Positions 8,963-17,828 of a DNA stretch of 40,968 nt are shown in pieces. The notes below the pieces were generated by a model. It was not told the DNA's origin and searched no databases. It was given only the letters and a program-made list of their open reading frames with translations. Source of the DNA: JAJFUG01 sp964473155 (lineage in GTDB: Bacteria; Gemmatimonadota; Glassbacteria; GWA2-58-10); the NCBI GenBank assembly GCA_964473155.1, contig CAYYNT010000037.1, positions 1 to 40,968 of the forward strand, read 5' to 3'. Numbering within the stretch: the first letter of the stretch is position 1; each line of letters starts with the position of its first letter. A program made the position numbers and the translations under genes.

Positions 8963-9241
8963 AATCAGCCTTATTGGATATAATACGTTACGGTTTCTGT
9001 AATATGAGAAAGGGTGAAACAGTGGGTTGTGTTTTCAAGCTTTTTTCAACACGCCTTTAAGCCGTCAGAAATTTTAAGGCTTCAGCCGCAAATGATCAGT
9101 ATGCCCGAATAGCATGTCAAAATTGCATCCGCCGTTTTCCTCCTGATTCAGTTCCTTCGGCTTGAATCCGCTGATGACAAATGTTAGATTGCCCGAGAGC
9201 ATGGATAACATTTGCTTCCAAACTTGTATAATGGAGGATTG

Positions 9242-10003
9242 ATGATCCTGGACAAGTTCAGCCTTGCCGGGAGGTGCGCGCTGGTAACGGGCGCCAGCCG
9301 TGGAATAGGCCGGGCCTGCGCGATCGGCTATGCCGAGGCTGGAGCTGATGTAGCCCTGGTCAGCCGTTCGGAGGGAGTCTGGCAGACTGCGGGAGAAATC
9401 GAAAAACTCGGACGGCGTACGCTGGTGCTTCAGGAAGACCTGGCCGAACCGGAGTCAGCCGCGCGCGTTGTCGAGGCCACGGAGCAAGGACTCGGCGGGC
9501 TGGATATCCTTCTCAACAACGCCGGGACCACGCGAAGGTCCAGGGCCGAGCAGTTCAGCGATGAGGACTGGAATTACGTGCTGGAGGTGAACCTTCAGGC
9601 CGTTTTCCGTCTCTGCCGGGCCGCGGGAGGCCGGATGCTGGAACGCGGATACGGCCGGATCATAAATGTGGCCTCTCTGTTGAGCTTCCAGGGAGGGATT
9701 ACAGTCCCGGCCTATGCCGCCAGCAAGCACGCGGTGGCCGGTCTTACCCGCGCGCTGGCCAATGAGTGGGCCGGACGGGGCCTCACGGTCAATGCGCTGG
9801 CTCCGGGTTACGTGCGCACCGAGGTGACCGCTCCTCTTCAGGCCGACCCCGTGCGCAACCGTCAGATTCTCGAACGTATACCGCAGGGACGCTGGGCCGA
9901 GCCGGAGGACATGGCCGGCGCGGCAGTGTTCCTGGCCTCGGATGCCGCGGCCTACGTGCAGGGGCACGTGCTGGTGGTCGATGGCGGATGGATGAGCCGC
10001 TGA
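9242..10003 (+). CDS. kduD: SDR dehydrogenase, KduD-like (2-dehydro-3-deoxy-D-gluconate 5-dehydrogenase)
   Basis: A 253-residue classical short-chain dehydrogenase, full length. TGASRGIG (16-23) is the nucleotide-binding loop, NNAG is at 92-95, and the catalytic residues are Ser145, Tyr158 and Lys162. The start MILDKFSLAGR, the stretch ASLLSFQGGITVPAYAASK (144-162) and the ending VDGGWMSR closely follow remembered E. coli KduD. KduD interconverts 2,5-diketo-3-deoxygluconate and 2-keto-3-deoxygluconate with NAD(H) after unsaturated galacturonate is released from pectin, which fits the upstream pectate lyase. Gluconate 5-dehydrogenase is the main alternative. The ATG at 9242 has GGAGG at 9233-9237. 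A DinB-family gene follows 18 bp downstream and is probably co-transcribed. Confidence 0.78.
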   Translation: MILDKFSLAGRCALVTGASRGIGRACAIGYAEAGADVALVSRSEGVWQTAGEIEKLGRRTLVLQEDLAEPESAARVVEATEQGLGGLDILLNNAGTTRRSRAEQFSDEDWNYVLEVNLQAVFRLCRAAGGRMLERGYGRIINVASLLSFQGGITVPAYAASKHAVAGLTRALANEWAGRGLTVNALAPGYVRTEVTAPLQADPVRNRQILERIPQGRWAEPEDMAGAAVFLASDAAAYVQGHVLVVDGGWMSR

Positions 10004-10021
10004 GAAAGGAGATCGGCAGAA

Positions 10022-10486
10022 ATGAAAAAGTATTTCCTGCGCCTGTTCCAATACAATTCATGGGCCAATCGCCGGGTCTTAGGAGCGATTGAACACGGCA
10101 ACCCGGCTGACAATGAACCACTCAAGCTTTTTGCCCATATACTCGCCGCTGAGAAAATCTGGCTCAACCGGATGAAACGGGTGACAAACAGTTCCGTTTC
10201 GGTTTTTCCGGACCTTCCTGTCGAGGGCTGCCGTCCGCTTCTGGCGGAGAATGTGCGGGCCTGGACTGAGTATGTTGAGATGCACCAGGAGGACGAATTT
10301 TTCCGTATCCTGAGCTACCGCAACCTGAAAGGCGAGGAATGCAGCGCCGCGGCGGTGGACATCCTGGCCCATGTAGTCAACCACGGAACTTACCACCGCG
10401 GGCAGATTTCCCGCTCGTTGCGACTGCAGGGCCTTGAGCCTCCGAGCACTGATTTTATCGCCTTCAGCAATCTGTCACGGGACTGA
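10022..10486 (+). CDS. DinB/YfiT-family four-helix metal-binding protein
   Basis: A 154-residue protein of normal DinB-family length. The three expected metal-binding histidines are visible: His39 in LFAHILAAEKIW, and His121 and His125 in HVVNHGTYHRGQ. The opening FQYNSWANRRVL is typical of the first helix. Members are thiol-dependent transferases or damage-inducible proteins of mostly unknown substrate. AAAGGAGAT lies about 7 bp before the ATG. It follows the KduD-like gene by 18 bp, suggesting one transcript, although no functional link is established. Confidence 0.88.
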   Translation: MKKYFLRLFQYNSWANRRVLGAIEHGNPADNEPLKLFAHILAAEKIWLNRMKRVTNSSVSVFPDLPVEGCRPLLAENVRAWTEYVEMHQEDEFFRILSYRNLKGEECSAAAVDILAHVVNHGTYHRGQISRSLRLQGLEPPSTDFIAFSNLSRD

Positions 10487-10522
10487 GAAGATGTTGCCGT
10501 TCATATTTTTTTCTTGACGGAC

Positions 10523-10553
10523 TTGACAGACAGACGGCACTTATGGGTATACT
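10523..10553 (+). promoter_or_regulatory. Candidate promoter upstream of the transglutaminase-like gene
   Basis: A perfect -35, TTGACA (10523-10528), is followed by TATACT (10548-10553) after a 19-bp spacer, slightly long for sigma-70. It sits 54 bp before the ATG at 10608 and could drive the three-gene run ending at 16077. Confidence 0.45.
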
Positions 10554-10607
10554 ATAGCGTTCCATGTAGTTTTATTATGCTGATGAGTGAAATGACAAGG
10601 AGAACCG

Positions 10608-12326
10608 ATGCACTGTTTGATGGTTTCAGCCCTTCTGACTCTTCTGCTGACAGTAACCGGGCTGGCGCGCGCTGAGGTGCGTGGTCCTCTGGTCGTGTCT
10701 GACCGCTGGCCCGAGACCTCTGATGGGATGGTCTGGATGAATGACGTGTTCCGTCTTGACGGTGTAACCAATGGAACGCAACGGGACAAGGCGGTCAGCT
10801 TTTTCAACTGGATACGTCTGTTCAACCGTCTGTGCGAGGGCGTGGGCGGAATGGCGCATGCCTATGAGGGCGCCTGGGGACGGGAGCAGTTCGTTTTCGA
10901 CATCAACAAGCACCTTTTCGTTTACGGATGGGGTTATTGCAGCACGCACAGCATGGTGGCCGAGGGCCTCTGGCAGGAGTACAACAGGGACAGTCTGGCT
11001 GCGGACCGTGTCATAGTGATGCATGATAACGGCGGCTATCATACGATGTACCGTCTGCGCATGGACGGACGGTTCGGGGCGTTCGACGCGCGCTATTGCT
11101 ACTATCTTCTCGAGCGCGATGCTCCCGATTCGCCGATCCTGGACTGGGAGGCGGTGGGGAAAGATGAGAACGTGCTGGCCAACCTGCGTTACAAGAACCG
11201 CTGCCGGCCTTTTATAGAGTATCCGCAGCACGAGTTTGAAAGGGTGTTGTGGCTGAAAAACAAGCCGCTGTTCCAGAGCGAGGACGCCTGGCGCGCCGCC
11301 GGGGCCGAGCCCGAGGTGGTTTTCCGCGACCGTCAGTACCGTCTCGGCACGCCCCGTCATGACATGAATTTCAGCCTGCCGCGCGGGACGACTGTCGAGC
11401 GCTGGTGGGACAACCGGATGAAAAAATGGTATGTTCCAAAAGAGAACAAGGATATGTTCCTGGCCGAGGGCCGTTTTTACCGTGTCGGAGCGAGCATGAC
11501 CGGCGCGGATGGAGAGAAGAACGACCCAAACCTTAAATACATGCAGCCTTATTTCACCCGCGTCCCGGAGGGTCTCGGTTATCCCTCTTACCTTGAGGGA
11601 GATCTTTCGTTGGGCCAGGCCTGGGGGAAGATATCATATGATCCGCAACTGGGACGCGGCGATCTGGATGAGGTGAGAAAATCCGGCGAGGGGCTGGCGG
11701 CTTTCAGCTCCGCCCCGTACATCCGTCCCGCGGCGGATGGCGGCTCGGGGGAATGGATACTGGAGTTCTACAGCCCGTATATCTTGGTGGATGGTTACGT
11801 GGCCGGGACGCTGGATGCCGGAGCAGGGGACAAGGTCGAGCTGGCGCTGCAGAGCGAGGCGGCCCGGCCGCGGGGGCCATCCCAGGAGGCTGAATGGTTG
11901 CCCTGGAAGACTCTTGCGGACAAGCCGGGCAAATTCCTGGTTACGCTGGATCGGGCCGATGCCGCCGAGGGGGCGAGCACTTTCCACGGCGCATACCGTT
12001 ACCGCCTTAGGCTCAAGCTTTCCGCCGCGGGAGCGGCTTCCCAGGTTGGACTGAGCGGCCTGCGGATAGTCACTTTCTTCGAAACCGGAATGATGTCTAT
12101 CCCGCAGTTGTTCGACGGGGACAACCGGGTGCGTTTCAAGGTGGCGGATGCGGGCCAGATAAAAGGCGACATACAGGTCACATACCTCTGGAACGGTAAA
12201 GAGGGACAGAAATCTGAACGCAAGCTCCTCACTCCCGAGATGTTTTTCCGGGATAACCAGGCGCTTTACCATATCGAGACTCCAGGCCTGGTCCGTTGCG
12301 ACGGCCTGATCATATCCTATCCCTGA
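10608..12326 (+). CDS. Exported protein with transglutaminase-like Cys/His/Asp triad, function unknown
   Basis: A 572-residue protein with a signal peptide (residues 1-22, ending GLARA). A papain/transglutaminase-like arrangement is visible: Cys111 in WGYCSTHSMVAEGLW at a helix start, His145 in NGGYHTMYRL and Asp160 in FGAFDARY, in the correct order and spacing. The C-terminal half (about 330-570) looks beta-rich and may be one or two jelly-roll or Ig-like domains. Related folds include peptidases, peptide N-glycanases and non-catalytic scaffolds, so the reaction cannot be named. AAGGAG is 5 bp before the ATG. It precedes a polyphosphate kinase gene by 139 bp. I do not recognise a named family. 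Confidence 0.6.
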   Translation: MHCLMVSALLTLLLTVTGLARAEVRGPLVVSDRWPETSDGMVWMNDVFRLDGVTNGTQRDKAVSFFNWIRLFNRLCEGVGGMAHAYEGAWGREQFVFDINKHLFVYGWGYCSTHSMVAEGLWQEYNRDSLAADRVIVMHDNGGYHTMYRLRMDGRFGAFDARYCYYLLERDAPDSPILDWEAVGKDENVLANLRYKNRCRPFIEYPQHEFERVLWLKNKPLFQSEDAWRAAGAEPEVVFRDRQYRLGTPRHDMNFSLPRGTTVERWWDNRMKKWYVPKENKDMFLAEGRFYRVGASMTGADGEKNDPNLKYMQPYFTRVPEGLGYPSYLEGDLSLGQAWGKISYDPQLGRGDLDEVRKSGEGLAAFSSAPYIRPAADGGSGEWILEFYSPYILVDGYVAGTLDAGAGDKVELALQSEAARPRGPSQEAEWLPWKTLADKPGKFLVTLDRADAAEGASTFHGAYRYRLRLKLSAAGAASQVGLSGLRIVTFFETGMMSIPQLFDGDNRVRFKVADAGQIKGDIQVTYLWNGKEGQKSERKLLTPEMFFRDNQALYHIETPGLVRCDGLIISYP

Positions 12327-12465
12327 CCGATCTTTTCGGGGCCTGGGCGCGGGGCCCGCCAGCTCTGTCGTGAATGACCGTGACAGGGGACCGCCCGCGC
12401 CGGGAAGCCTCCTCCCGCATGGAGGCGAAGCGCCTGCTGATCCGGTGGTTCCGGGGGAGGCATAG

Positions 12466-13953
12466 ATGTTTGAATCTGCGGAACTGGGGCATAAAATAGA
12501 CAAGGATACTTATGAGCAGGAAGAGCCCCTTCTTCGCGAGCAGTTGCTGGAAGCCCAGCTCGAAATGGTCAAATCCGGCAAATTCGCGGTGATTCTAATC
12601 CTCGCCGGCATGGATGGAGCGGGCAAAGGCGAGACTCTCAGCGTTCTGAACGCCTGGCTTGACCCGCGGCACGTTCAGACCAACGCCATGGGCATACCCT
12701 CGGATGAAGAACTGGAACGTCCTCCCATGTGGCGTTACTGGCGCGCTCTACCTCCCAAAGGCAAGATCGGCGTTTTCGTCGAGTCCTGGTACAATGATCC
12801 TATCCGGCGGCGCGTGCAGGACCAGACCGGCAACTCGGAACTGGATCAGGCCATGGAACGCATCAACCGTCTGGAAAAAATGCTCTCGGATGACGGTGTG
12901 GTGATTCTTAAGTACTGGCTGCACCTGTCCAAGGCACAGCAGAAAAAGCGCTTCCAGAAACTGGAGAAAGATCCTGACAGCCGCTGGCGTGTCAGCGATA
13001 CGGACTGGAAAAATCACAAGCAGTACGACACGATCCGGCGGGTCTGGGAACACGCGATCCGTCAGACCAGCAGCGCCGAGGCGCCCTGGACCATAGTCGA
13101 GGGCACCGATCCGCGTTACCGTCATCTGACAGTGGGCAAGAGTCTTCTTCAGGCCCTCCAGCACCGTCTGGCCAACAACGCCCGGGCTGTCGCTCCGGTG
13201 ACCACCCCGCCGCTCATGCCGGCAATCGATAACCTGCATGTGCTGCGCGCTCTTGACCTCAAGCAGAGTCTCACGAAAGACGTCTTTCGCCGTGAACTCG
13301 AGAAATACCAGGGCCGTCTCAACCTTCTGACACGTCATCCCAAGTTCCGTGACATCTCGATAGTGGCGGTGTTCGAGGGCAACGACGCCGCCGGAAAGGG
13401 CGGGGCGATCCGCCGGGTGACCGGGGCGCTGGATGCCCGCTGCTACAGGGTGATACCGATTGCCGCGCCCACGGAAGAGGAGCGCGCCCAGCCTTATCTC
13501 TGGCGTTTCTGGCGTCACCTTCCCCGCCGCGGCGTGATGACTGTTTTCGACCGCTCCTGGTACGGCCGAGTAATGGTGGAACGGATCGAGGGTTTCTGCT
13601 CGGAGCGTGACTGGATGCGCGCCTACAGCGAGATAAATGATTTCGAGGAACAGCTTGTCCGTCACCGCACGGTGATATTGAAGTTCTTCCTCACGATCAG
13701 CAAGGATGAGCAGCTCGCCCGGTTCAAGGAACGCGAGAACACTACGTTCAAGCATTTCAAGATAACGGAAGAGGATTGGCGCAACCGTGAAAAATGGGAG
13801 CAGTACGAGATTGCGGTCTGTGAGATGATCGACCGCACCAGCACGGAAATCGCCCCCTGGACCCTGGTCGAGGCGAACAGCAAGTATTTCGCCCGGATAA
13901 AGGTCCTGCGGACTTTCTGCAACCGCCTGGAGGACGCGCTCAAGGCCCTGTGA
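12466..13953 (+). CDS. pap: Polyphosphate:AMP phosphotransferase (tandem PPK2 domains)
   Basis: A 495-residue cytoplasmic enzyme made of two fused PPK2 domains, the size and layout of polyphosphate:AMP phosphotransferase, which makes ADP from AMP using polyphosphate. Domain 1 has Walker A GMDGAGKG (48-55) and WYNDPIRRR (108-116). Domain 2 has Walker A GNDAAGKG (305-312), FDRSWYGRVMVER (361-373) and the lid-type KHFKITEEDWRNR segment. Single-domain PPK2 proteins are about 230-300 residues, so the tandem architecture supports the Pap assignment rather than class I or III. GGGGGAGG lies about 6 bp before the ATG. The next gene starts 33 bp downstream, so co-transcription is likely. Domain 1 is the more divergent copy (ESWYND replaces DRSWYGR), consistent with only one domain being fully active; that is inference. 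Confidence 0.92.
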   Translation: MFESAELGHKIDKDTYEQEEPLLREQLLEAQLEMVKSGKFAVILILAGMDGAGKGETLSVLNAWLDPRHVQTNAMGIPSDEELERPPMWRYWRALPPKGKIGVFVESWYNDPIRRRVQDQTGNSELDQAMERINRLEKMLSDDGVVILKYWLHLSKAQQKKRFQKLEKDPDSRWRVSDTDWKNHKQYDTIRRVWEHAIRQTSSAEAPWTIVEGTDPRYRHLTVGKSLLQALQHRLANNARAVAPVTTPPLMPAIDNLHVLRALDLKQSLTKDVFRRELEKYQGRLNLLTRHPKFRDISIVAVFEGNDAAGKGGAIRRVTGALDARCYRVIPIAAPTEEERAQPYLWRFWRHLPRRGVMTVFDRSWYGRVMVERIEGFCSERDWMRAYSEINDFEEQLVRHRTVILKFFLTISKDEQLARFKERENTTFKHFKITEEDWRNREKWEQYEIAVCEMIDRTSTEIAPWTLVEANSKYFARIKVLRTFCNRLEDALKAL

Positions 13954-13986
13954 AACGCTGAACGTTAAAGATTTATCGGAGAATGA

Positions 13987-16077
13987 ATGCGAAGCCTTCT
14001 TTTGATGGCGCTGCTCTGGACCTCGTCACTGACTGCGGCGCAACAGGAATTCAGAACATTGTCCGTGCTGGACCGGGATGATTTTTCCCGCTACGCTCCG
14101 GGGAAGTTTGGCGAGTATGCAAAACCAGGCTTTCCGGAATACCACCACGTGCCGCGTGAATATATGGGTGGCTGGGAAGTGGTCAATAACCGGGGGCCGG
14201 ACGAATGGAAAGTATTCCGCTGTGACAGCGCCCAGGTGCTCGAATACATGGGATACAACAGCACGGAGTGGACGCATGATTATATCTACCCGATGCTGGT
14301 GCGCGGGGACCGTGACTGGAAAAACTACGCAGTCGAGGTCACGGTTACGCCATTCACCCGGACAGACATGAACGGCGTGGTTTTCCGCTATCAGGACGGG
14401 CGTCATTATTACCTGTTCGCCCTGGGAGCGGGAGACACGCTCAGCCTGAGCTGCCGGGACGGGGAGAAAGGTTTCCGCGAGGATGGCTGGGTCGAGCTGG
14501 GCCGGGCTGTTTACCCCACCGATCCGCTCAAGAGCTATTGCCTGAGGGTTGAGGCGTTCGGCGGCAGGATCGCCTGTTACATTCAGGGAAACAAAGTATT
14601 GGAGGCTCGCGACAGCCGTTTTGACAGCGGCAAGGCGGGCTTGTTCGCCACCTGTCCACTGCGTTTTCATTCAATCAGCGTCACTACCACTGAAAAGGAT
14701 TATGCGGCCTGGCTGAGGCATAAATCGGAGCGTGAGGCCTGTCTGGACAGCCTGAGGCGGGCCAATCCTCAGCCTGCTCTCTGGAAACGGATAAAAGTGA
14801 ATGAGTTCGGAGCGGCCCGGGCCATGCGCCTGGGCGACCTGGATGGCGACGGGCGGTTGGATATCCTTCTGGCGCAGAACATCCCGTATTTCGGCGGCAA
14901 TTACAACCGCATAAGCTGCCTGACCGCGATCGACCTGGACGGCCGTCTGCTCTGGCAGTGGGGGACGCCCGATCCGGCGCACGCCTGGCTGAGCTACGAC
15001 CCGGCGGTGCAGATTCACGACCTTAATTCCGATGGAGCGAACGAGGTCATTTTCGCGGATGGCGAATGGATCAAGGTGCTGGATGGAGGCAACGGAAGGG
15101 AAAAGGCTCGTTATGCCGTTCCGGAATCGAAGATTCTGCCGGGCGAGAAAAGCTGGCTGGAGTATAAACACTACTACCGCCGGGACCTTCTGCCATTCCT
15201 TAACGTGGACTGTTTCGCTTTCTGCGACCTGCGCGGCAACGGCAAACCTCAGGATGTCATAATCAAGGACCGCCACACCCGCCTCTGGGCTTACACCTCC
15301 GATTTCAAGCCGCTCTGGACCGCCACGGCCAACCTTTCGCATTACCCGTCGTTCATGGACGTCGACAACGATGGGCGGGACGAGGTGTTCATCGGTTATT
15401 CGCTGTTCGATGATGACGGGAAGATGCTCTGGACCCTGGATGACAAGCTCCAGGAGCACGCGGACGGGATCATAGCCGCCGATCTGAGCTTGAGCGGCAA
15501 ACCGGCGAAGGTGTTCATATCGGCCAGCGATGACGGGGTAGCGGTGGCCGACATGAAAGGCAATCTGCTGAAGCACCACCGGGTAGGGCACGCCCAGACC
15601 CCGTCAATAGGGAATTTCCGTCCGGATGTGCCCGGACTGGAATACTGCAACATAAATTACTGGGGCGAGCCGGGACTGATAACCCTTTATGACGGCAACG
15701 GGGATGAGATAACGCACTTCGAGCCGTTCCATGCTGGCTCGCCCATACTGCCGGTCAACTGGCGGGGTGACGGGACCGAGCTGATCTGCCTGTCCACCAG
15801 CCCGGAGGAGGGCGGGATGTACGACGGGTGGGGGCGTTGCGTGGTGCGGTTCCCTTCTGACGGCCACCCGGAACTTGCCTACGAGGTCCATGACCTGACC
15901 GGTGATTCCCGCGATGAGATAATCACCTGGGACCCGGAGTGGATTTATATCTACACCCAGGACCAGGCCTGCGCCTCGGACAGTGTCTACGCTCCGAAAC
16001 GCCCGCCGCTCTACAACGAGAGCAATTACCGGCCCATAATCTCCTGGCCGGGCTGGCTGAGGAAAATGAAGAAATAG
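13987..16077 (+). CDS. Exported FG-GAP/VCBS beta-propeller with N-terminal concanavalin-like domain
   Basis: A 696-residue secreted protein with a short signal peptide (1-18, ending SLTAAQQ). Residues about 25-235 look like a concanavalin/3-keto-disaccharide-hydrolase-like sandwich (NGVVFRYQDGRHYYLFALG at 129-147 and AGLFATCPLRFHSISV at 217-232). Residues about 265-680 contain FG-GAP calcium-loop repeats: DLDGDGRLD (284-292), DLNSDGANE (345-353), a DVDNDGRDE repeat near 457 and DLTGDSRDE near 640. The propeller recalls PL11 rhamnogalacturonan lyases, which would suit a pectin-degrading region, but catalytic residues were not verified. It may instead be a binding protein. It lies 33 bp after pap. 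The start at 13987 has a modest CGGAGAA site; an overlapping ATG at 13983 is out of frame. Confidence 0.68.
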   Translation: MRSLLLMALLWTSSLTAAQQEFRTLSVLDRDDFSRYAPGKFGEYAKPGFPEYHHVPREYMGGWEVVNNRGPDEWKVFRCDSAQVLEYMGYNSTEWTHDYIYPMLVRGDRDWKNYAVEVTVTPFTRTDMNGVVFRYQDGRHYYLFALGAGDTLSLSCRDGEKGFREDGWVELGRAVYPTDPLKSYCLRVEAFGGRIACYIQGNKVLEARDSRFDSGKAGLFATCPLRFHSISVTTTEKDYAAWLRHKSEREACLDSLRRANPQPALWKRIKVNEFGAARAMRLGDLDGDGRLDILLAQNIPYFGGNYNRISCLTAIDLDGRLLWQWGTPDPAHAWLSYDPAVQIHDLNSDGANEVIFADGEWIKVLDGGNGREKARYAVPESKILPGEKSWLEYKHYYRRDLLPFLNVDCFAFCDLRGNGKPQDVIIKDRHTRLWAYTSDFKPLWTATANLSHYPSFMDVDNDGRDEVFIGYSLFDDDGKMLWTLDDKLQEHADGIIAADLSLSGKPAKVFISASDDGVAVADMKGNLLKHHRVGHAQTPSIGNFRPDVPGLEYCNINYWGEPGLITLYDGNGDEITHFEPFHAGSPILPVNWRGDGTELICLSTSPEEGGMYDGWGRCVVRFPSDGHPELAYEVHDLTGDSRDEIITWDPEWIYIYTQDQACASDSVYAPKRPPLYNESNYRPIISWPGWLRKMKK

Positions 16078-16134
16078 GAAGGGATGGTCTTTTTACAACA
16101 ATTACTCCAACAAGAGATAGTCTCGAAATAAAAG

Positions 16135-16166
16135 CCGTAGGGGCAATTCATGAATTGCCCCTACGG
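16135..16166. repeat. Perfect 32-bp palindrome between convergent genes
   Basis: The left arm CCGTAGGGGCAATTCA is followed directly by its exact reverse complement. AAA flanks the left side and TGTTTT the right, so it could act as a terminator in both directions for the convergent genes ending at 16077 and 16215. From memory, palindromes with this GGGGCAATTCATGAATTGCCCC-type core recur in many environmental bacterial genomes, where they behave like small mobile or REP-like elements; the copy number here cannot be judged from one window. Confidence 0.85.
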
Positions 16167-16214
16167 TGTTTTCCGTCTTAAAAATGTCTCATCTGGATTC
16201 AGCAGGTTCTCGCT

Positions 16215-17714
16215 TTACTTGCCCTTCTTCTCCTGCAACCGCAGCGGAGCGAAGAACTTCGTATCGTCGCGCTGCACCCGCAGCAGCACGGCGCCGTCTT
16301 TTGCCACGCTGTCGATAGCCTTCTTGAACTCCGCGACCGAGGCCACGGGCTGACGGTTCACCTCAAGGATCAGGTCGCCGGCCTGCAGACGCGCCCGAGC
16401 CGCCGGAGTTGAGGGATCGATGTCCGTTATAACCACTCCCTTGGCATCCTCGGGCAGATTGAACTGCTCGCGAATCTCCTTTGTCAGGTTCTGCAGAGTC
16501 AGGCCGGTCTTCTCCCGTGTGGATTCACTCGGGGCGGCCCCGGCCTGAGCCACGTCCCCGGTGCGTTCCTCGAGCACGACATTGAAATCCATGCTCTTGC
16601 CGTCGCGCAGGACAGCGAACGACGTGCGGGAGCCGGGTTTGATCGCCGCGACGCGGTTGCGCAACTCGTTGGATGAGGTGACTTTGCCGCCGTTGATCGC
16701 TGTAATGATGTCTCCGGCCTTGATTCCCGCTTTCTCGGCCGGGCTTTTTTCGATCACGTTATCCACCAGCACGCCGGAGCTGGGTTCCACGTTCAGGGCT
16801 TTTGCCATGTCGCCGCTGATATCCCGGATGAACACTCCCAGGTAGCCACGGGTGACCTTGCCCTCGTCGATCAGCATGTGCGCTATGTCGCGGGCCATGT
16901 TGACCGGGATGGCGAACCCGACTCCCTGGCTGCCGCCGGAGCGGCTGTAAATTGCGGAGTTGATCCCCACCACCGCTCCGTTCAGGTCGACCAGCGGTCC
17001 CCCGGAGTTGCCGGGATTGATCGCGGCGTCGGTCTGGATGAAGTTCTCGAAGCTTGAGGGGTCCATCACGTTGCTGCGGCCCTTGGCCGAGATGATTCCG
17101 GCGGTCAGGGTTTCGCTCAGGCCGAACGGGCTTCCGATCGCCAGCACCATATCGCCGATCCTAAGCTTTTCGCTGTCTCCCAGATAGACCACCGGCAGGT
17201 TGCTCGCACCCTCGATCTTGATCACCGCCAGGTCGGTGGGCGGGTCTGTCCCGACCACCTTGGCGGTGAATTCGCGGTCATCGGCCAGGGTGACGGTCAG
17301 GTCATCCGCGCCCTCGACCACGTGGTTGTTGGTCAGGATATAGCCATCGGCCGATATGATGAACCCGCTGCCCACGCCCTCGATCCGCTGTTCCTGACGG
17401 GGCTGCTGCTGGGGCTGCTGCTGCCCTTGAGGCCCGAAGAACCATTCGAAGGGATTGAACTGGGGCACCTGCACCACTTTGGCGCTGTGGATGGAAACCA
17501 CTGACGGGATAACTTTTTCGGCCACGTCCGCATATATCTGCTTGAATCCCGGATAACGCTGTTCCACCGGGGGCAGGGGCGGGTTTTCCGCTCCAAGGCT
17601 GGTCCGGGCGGCGACCAGCTCGGAAACCGAGCGGCCGCAGGCGGAGAAAGTCAGCGCCAGGGTCAGAAGGCCCAGGGCGCGGGTGATATGACTTGTTAGC
17701 CGGATGCTTCTCAA
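16215..17714 (-). CDS. Periplasmic serine protease, DegP/DegQ (HtrA) family, probable lipoprotein
   Basis: A 499-residue HtrA-type protease. The start is placed at TTG 17714 because AGGAGGTG lies immediately upstream with a 6-nt gap; starting at the upstream in-frame ATG (17756) would place this ribosome site inside the coding region. From the TTG, a signal sequence ends in LTFSAC (Cys26), a plausible lipobox, so the protein may be lipid-anchored. The catalytic triad is His131 (LTNNHVVEGA), Asp161 (TDLAVIKIE) and Ser237 (NPGNSGGPL). Two PDZ domains follow (about 270-370 and 395-490). A Gln-rich LA-loop-like stretch (about 95-110) resembles DegP. HtrA proteins degrade or refold damaged envelope proteins. 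The gene stands alone and converges on the FG-GAP gene across a palindrome. Confidence 0.93.
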   Translation of the reverse strand: MRSIRLTSHITRALGLLTLALTFSACGRSVSELVAARTSLGAENPPLPPVEQRYPGFKQIYADVAEKVIPSVVSIHSAKVVQVPQFNPFEWFFGPQGQQQPQQQPRQEQRIEGVGSGFIISADGYILTNNHVVEGADDLTVTLADDREFTAKVVGTDPPTDLAVIKIEGASNLPVVYLGDSEKLRIGDMVLAIGSPFGLSETLTAGIISAKGRSNVMDPSSFENFIQTDAAINPGNSGGPLVDLNGAVVGINSAIYSRSGGSQGVGFAIPVNMARDIAHMLIDEGKVTRGYLGVFIRDISGDMAKALNVEPSSGVLVDNVIEKSPAEKAGIKAGDIITAINGGKVTSSNELRNRVAAIKPGSRTSFAVLRDGKSMDFNVVLEERTGDVAQAGAAPSESTREKTGLTLQNLTKEIREQFNLPEDAKGVVITDIDPSTPAARARLQAGDLILEVNRQPVASVAEFKKAIDSVAKDGAVLLRVQRDDTKFFAPLRLQEKKGK

Positions 17715-17799
17715 TTTGCACCTCCTGCAAAATTGATGAACAGAAAGACTGTCCATGTATCCAATTGAGTAAATGACCGTTCAGGCGCATTTGCTCTTT

Positions 17800-17828
17800 A
17801 ATGTAGAACACGCCCGGATCAAATGCAA
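17800..17828 (-). promoter_or_regulatory. Candidate promoter of the DegP/DegQ-type gene
   Basis: On the minus strand, TTGCAT (17828-17823), a 17-bp spacer and TACATT (17805-17800). It lies about 85 bp upstream of the TTG start. No sigma-E or CpxR-type site was recognised. Confidence 0.45.

Noticed and set aside
9227..9232. TATAAT just before the KduD-like gene
   Set aside because: It overlaps the ribosome-site area and has no suitable -35; a start from it would leave almost no leader.
8963..9241. Possible terminator or small RNA (GTGTT/AACAC arms around an A/T-rich loop)
   Set aside because: The stem is only 5 bp and no promoter-hairpin pair is convincing.
12748..13755. 335-codon minus-strand open frame inside pap
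   Set aside because: Antisense shadow; both PPK2 domains are intact on the plus strand.
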